NCBI GenBank assembly: GCA_016713175.1
Contig: JADJPQ010000001.1
Location: 516,001-580,000 of the forward strand
DNA: 64,000 bases
Origin: Planctomycetota bacterium
GTDB lineage: Bacteria > Planctomycetota > UBA1135 > UBA2386
Direction: 5' to 3'
In this document: piece after piece, positions 60,745 through 64,000 of the stretch
Layout of the letters: each line of letters starts with the position of its first letter
Numbering within the stretch: the first letter of the stretch is position 1
Program-made: the position numbers and the translations under genes
The notes under the pieces: model-generated
Databases searched by the model: none
The model's input: only the letters and a program-made list of their open reading frames with translations
Told to the model about the DNA's origin: nothing

Positions 60745-61766
60745 CCTCCGTCCTGAAGTGTGCGGTCGCGATCACGGTTGTCGCCAGCGCCTCGTTGTCC
60801 TACGGCACCGGGGCCCTGCCTGGCCTCACCGGCTCGGCGGGCACCGTCAATCCGCTGGTTACGCGCGATCTGTCGGGCAGCAACGGCTCGTGCGGCGAAT
60901 GCCACAACGCCTTCCCCGGCGGGGGGCCGACACCGTTGCGAGTGTGGGTCGATGTGGGACGCCGCGCCCTGCAGCCGAACGAAGCGACGGCGATGACCGT
61001 TCGCGCCACCGGCGGCCAGGTTACGTTGCCGCCGCTGGTCGACGTCGGCGGGTTCTGCATGGACTGCACCGCCGGGTTCTTCGTGCCGGGCGCCAATTCG
61101 CAGATCGATCCGACCGGCATGGCGGTCACGCACCGCCTTGCCAGCCAGAGCAATGGCCGGACCTGGGGCTTTGGCTTCACCGCGCCGCCGTCGCCCGGTC
61201 GCGTGCAGGCGTTCTGCGTGGTCAACACCGGCGATGGCGACGGGCAGCCGACCGCGGATGTCTGGGGGTTTCACGGTTTCGATGCCACGTCGCCGCGGTC
61301 GACGCCGATCGAGCTGTTCGTGCTTGCGCCGGGAGTTGCGTACCTCGGCGATGGGTGTGCCGATGGCTACGGCAACCGTGCGGTGCTCGGCGCCGCGCAG
61401 ACGCCAGCGGTCGGCAATGGTGCGTTCGGCCTCGAACTGCACGGCGCGACCCCGGGCTCGCTCGCGTTCTTCCTGGTGGCGATCAATCCACCGGGATTCC
61501 AGCCGCAGGACCTGTCGCCGCTCGGGATCCAGGGCTGTTCGGCGTTCGTGGCCAACCCGATCACCAATGTGGTGGCGACGGGCCCTGGCCAGGCCTCGAT
61601 CAGCGAGGGCTCGGCGACGCTGGCCTGGCCGATTCCGGCGGTCGCAACGCTGCGTGGAGTCACCGTGCAGACCCAAGCCTGCTACCTGGACCAGGCGGCT
61701 GCCGCGATCGCTGGCCGGTCGCTGCCGTTGACGTTCAGCAACGCGTTGTCGCTGACGGTGCAGTAG
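60741..61766 (+). CDS. Secreted protein with a CxxCH motif
   Basis: The 341-residue protein has a signal peptide (CAVAITVVASASLSYG). A CGECHNAFPGGGPTPL segment (about 51-66) follows. CxxCH is the covalent heme-binding motif, but only one is present, and the surroundings fit a choice-of-anchor type domain. The middle is a beta domain (RVWVDVGRRALQPNEATAM). A C-terminal beta domain ends LTFSNALSLTVQ, like other secreted proteins here. Heme attachment is possible but unproven. Confidence 0.6.
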   Translation: MTSVLKCAVAITVVASASLSYGTGALPGLTGSAGTVNPLVTRDLSGSNGSCGECHNAFPGGGPTPLRVWVDVGRRALQPNEATAMTVRATGGQVTLPPLVDVGGFCMDCTAGFFVPGANSQIDPTGMAVTHRLASQSNGRTWGFGFTAPPSPGRVQAFCVVNTGDGDGQPTADVWGFHGFDATSPRSTPIELFVLAPGVAYLGDGCADGYGNRAVLGAAQTPAVGNGAFGLELHGATPGSLAFFLVAINPPGFQPQDLSPLGIQGCSAFVANPITNVVATGPGQASISEGSATLAWPIPAVATLRGVTVQTQACYLDQAAAAIAGRSLPLTFSNALSLTVQ

Positions 61767-61859
61767 CCGCTGCGACTCCGCGCCGGGGTGGCCTGCGATC
61801 CGCGACACCCGTGACCGGAGAACGTGGCCCATCGGCGCCGCTTGCGGTAGAACGATGGC

Positions 61860-63140
61860 GTGCGTCTGCGTCCCTGGCGCCTGTTGTCGTGGCTGGCCGC
61901 CTTTGGCTGCCTGTGGCTGCCGGTGTTCGACGATCCGCCGCTGCAGACCGGTGCCTACGTGCAGAATGTGACCACGACGTCGGCATGCGTCGCGATGATG
62001 ACCGCGGCGCCTTGTCAGCTGATGGTGCGCGTGACGGCGTCCGACGGCCGCCTGCTCGGCGAATTCGCCGAGAGCTCAGCGCGGCGGCGGCATGCGCTCA
62101 CGGTGACCGGCCTCGAAGCCGGCCGCGAATACGCGTTCACCGTCATCGGCGCGGGGCGTCTGGCGGATGGCCGGATCCGGACGCCGCCGCCCGCCGGTGA
62201 CGATCGTGCGCCAGTCCGCTTCGCCGCGCTCGGCGACAGCGGCGCCGTACCTTGGTGGGTGTGGTTGCAGCGCAATGCGTTGTTCCATCTGCCGGCGCGC
62301 TGGCAGTGGTTGCCGGTGCAGGACCGGGTGGCGGCGATCGGCGAACGGGTTGCGGCCGCAAAGCCCGAGTTCTGGCTGCATCTGGGCGACATCGTCTACC
62401 CCTATGGCCGCAGCGCGCACTATTCGGCGGGCTTCTTCCGGCCGTTTGCCGAGGTGCTCGCGAGTGCCCCGGTGTATGCGACGTTGGGCAACCACGATGT
62501 GCTCGACGACTCCGGACGCCAGGCGCTGGCCCATCTGCATCTGCCCGACAACGAAGTGACTGGCGACGAGCGCTGCTACTCGTTTGGCTGGGGCGGTCTG
62601 CGCGTCTTCGTCGTCGATTTCAACCTGGTAGGTGGTCGCGACTTCATTCCCGAAGATCATCCGTCCCTGGTCTGGTTGCGACGAGAACTCGGTCGTCACA
62701 CCGAGCCGTGGTTCGCTGTCGCGTCGCACTTCCCGATCCGGAGCGTCTCCAGGCAGAAGGACCGACCCGATCTGCTCGCGTTCGCCCTGCCGCCGATGCT
62801 CGAGCATGGCGTCGACCTCTACCTGGCCGGCCATGACCACACCTATCAGCGCTTTGGCGACGGTTCCGCTGCGGATGATCTGCCGATGGTGGTATCCGGC
62901 GGTGGCGGCAAGAGTCTCTACGAGGTGACGCCAGGAGCGCGCGCCGTGGTGGCGCAGTCCGCCTACCACTGGTGCTTCGTCGAGATCGACGGCCCGCGCC
63001 TGCGGCTGCGCGCGCGTGGTCTGGACGGCGGCGTGCTCGACACGCTGGAACTGCGCAAGGCCGCGGGCGAACGGTTGGAACGGATTCGCGGCCGCAATCG
63101 TGCTCGCGCCGAACGGATCGACAACCTGGTGCGTGGATGA
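61860..63140 (+). CDS. Metallophosphoesterase, purple acid phosphatase-like
   Basis: The 426-residue protein has an N-terminal anchor (LLSWLAAFGCLWLP) and a fibronectin-like region (about 25-105). The phosphoesterase core then shows ALGDSG, LHLGDIVYP, LGNHDVLD, SHFPIR and GHDHTYQR. All metal-ligand motifs are present. It should hydrolyse phosphate esters outside the cytoplasm. I use the GTG at 61860; no ATG gives the signal. The stop overlaps the next ATG (ATGA). Confidence 0.88.
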   Translation: MRLRPWRLLSWLAAFGCLWLPVFDDPPLQTGAYVQNVTTTSACVAMMTAAPCQLMVRVTASDGRLLGEFAESSARRRHALTVTGLEAGREYAFTVIGAGRLADGRIRTPPPAGDDRAPVRFAALGDSGAVPWWVWLQRNALFHLPARWQWLPVQDRVAAIGERVAAAKPEFWLHLGDIVYPYGRSAHYSAGFFRPFAEVLASAPVYATLGNHDVLDDSGRQALAHLHLPDNEVTGDERCYSFGWGGLRVFVVDFNLVGGRDFIPEDHPSLVWLRRELGRHTEPWFAVASHFPIRSVSRQKDRPDLLAFALPPMLEHGVDLYLAGHDHTYQRFGDGSAADDLPMVVSGGGGKSLYEVTPGARAVVAQSAYHWCFVEIDGPRLRLRARGLDGGVLDTLELRKAAGERLERIRGRNRARAERIDNLVRG

Positions 63141-64000
63141 TCTTCGCGTCGTTCGTGTTCTTGCAGTGGTTCCTGGGTCTGTTCCTCTTGGTCTATGCGT
63201 TTCTGCCGCCGCGGGCGCGCAACGTCTGGCTGACGGTCGCGTCGTTCCTGTTCTATGCGTGGTGGCGGCCGCAGTACGTCTTCTTGATGTTCGGCAGTAC
63301 GCTGATCGACTTCTGGTGCGCCAAGGCGATGGGCGCGGTCGATTCGGGCCGCCGCCGCCGGTTCTGGCTGTGGTTCTCGGTCGCCACCAACCTCGGGCTG
63401 CTCGGATACTTCAAGTACGTCAATCTGGCGGTGGCCACGTGGCAGGATCTGACCGGCGCGGAGTTCGTGTGGGAACGCGTGCTGCTCCCGGTCGGCATCT
63501 CGTTCTACACGTTCCAGTCGATGAGCTACACGATCGACGTCTACCGGGGGCAGGTGCAGCCGGTGCGATCGTTGCCGGACCTGATGTGCTACGTGTCGAT
63601 GTTCCCGCAGTTGGTGGCGGGGCCGATCGTGCGCTACCGCGACGTCCAGGAGCAGATCCACGACCGGCGGCATTCGCTGTTGTGGTTCAGCAGCGGCGTG
63701 TTCCTGTTCGGGCTCGGTCTGGCCAAGAAGGTGCTGATCGCCGACCGCGTTGCGCCGTTGGCGGACCAGGCGTTCGGCCTCGCGGCGCCCGGCCTGATCG
63801 AAGCGTGGACCGGGGTGGTGGCCTACTCGCTGCAGATCTACTTCGACTTCTCGGGCTACAGCGACATGGCGATCGGCCTCGGTTGGATGCTCGGATTCCG
63901 CTTCCCGAGCAACTTCCTGTCGCCGTACCGTGCCCACTCGATCACCGAGTTCTGGCGGCGATGGCATGTCAGTCTGTCGACCTGGTTGCGCGACTATCTG
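63137..64000 (+). CDS. MBOAT family O-acyltransferase (AlgI-like), partial
   Basis: The frame is open from ATG 63137 to the window end, giving 288 residues. Multiple membrane helices and hallmark segments are visible: VLLPVGISFYTFQSMSYTIDVYRG, PQLVAGPIVRY, YFDFSGYSDMAIGLG and FWRRWHVSLSTWLRDYL. RWHVSLS holds the catalytic His region of AlgI/DltB. It transfers acyl, often acetyl, groups to extracellular polysaccharide. It is probably translated with the phosphatase gene. Confidence 0.93.
   Translation, partial: MIFASFVFLQWFLGLFLLVYAFLPPRARNVWLTVASFLFYAWWRPQYVFLMFGSTLIDFWCAKAMGAVDSGRRRRFWLWFSVATNLGLLGYFKYVNLAVATWQDLTGAEFVWERVLLPVGISFYTFQSMSYTIDVYRGQVQPVRSLPDLMCYVSMFPQLVAGPIVRYRDVQEQIHDRRHSLLWFSSGVFLFGLGLAKKVLIADRVAPLADQAFGLAAPGLIEAWTGVVAYSLQIYFDFSGYSDMAIGLGWMLGFRFPSNFLSPYRAHSITEFWRRWHVSLSTWLRDYL

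Noticed and set aside
61000..61100. Multiheme cytochrome in the protein at 60741-61766
   Set aside because: Only one CxxCH is present; a second Cys pair (CMDC) lacks the His.
1..64000. CRISPR arrays, tRNA and rRNA genes, insertion sequences
   Set aside because: No regularly spaced repeats, cloverleaf-like sequences, rRNA signatures or transposase frames were found by reading.

Overview
The window is a continuous piece of a high-GC bacterial chromosome with densely packed genes on both strands. The best fit is Planctomycetota. The reasons are the many secreted proteins with signal peptides and weakly conserved beta-rich C-terminal domains, a DUF1080 lipoprotein, large beta-helix and HEAT-repeat proteins, and a type III secretion (T3SS) gene set without flagellar filament genes. 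This assignment is an inference; no rRNA or ribosomal marker is present.

Region A (1-16.8 kb, + strand) is a T3SS locus. A divergent ECF-type sigma factor sits beside a run of mostly overlapping genes. Their order matches the Yersinia ysc F-G-H-I-J-K-L and N-O-P-Q-R-S-T-U blocks joined together: needle-like, TPR chaperone-like, a small unknown, inner rod-like, SctJ, SctK position, SctL, SctN ATPase, SctO (frameshifted), SctP-like, SctQ, a FliO-like protein, SctR, SctS, SctT and SctU. The run ends with a protein carrying a GDPH autocleavage motif like that of the DUF1521 (MIIA) domain of rhizobial NopE effectors. Upstream lie an FHA-TM-trypsin-like protease with SctD-like topology and two paralogous small proteins. 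SctV, a secretin (SctC) and a canonical SctD are not in the window.

Region B (16.9-18.8 kb, - strand) holds a DUF1080 lipoprotein, an SGNH hydrolase and the severed 3' end of a beta-lactamase-type hydrolase. A 153-bp direct repeat at this junction recurs at 41.25-41.41 kb, where the intact hydrolase lies. The 22.5 kb between the copies looks like an inserted or rearranged segment.

Region C (18.9-41.2 kb) is that segment. It holds an outer-membrane beta-barrel and a full Kdp potassium system (kdpF-B-mini TM peptide-A-C-D-E). After these come about 1 kb of decayed sequence, a HEAT-repeat protein, a very large surface protein, a class 3 lipase, a LamG-type protein and several gene relics.

Region D (41.3-50.1 kb) holds the serine hydrolase, an SDR, PdxH, secreted and beta-propeller proteins, an EgtB/SenA-like enzyme, an XRE regulator and a DUF2911 protein. 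Region E (50.2-64 kb) is envelope-oriented: inositol-phosphate synthase, a GT87-type glycosyltransferase, a UbiA/DPPR-type prenyltransferase, ADP-forming acyl-CoA synthetase, GT2, GT39 and GT9 glycosyltransferases, QueF, a phosphatase, and an MBOAT O-acyltransferase cut by the window end.
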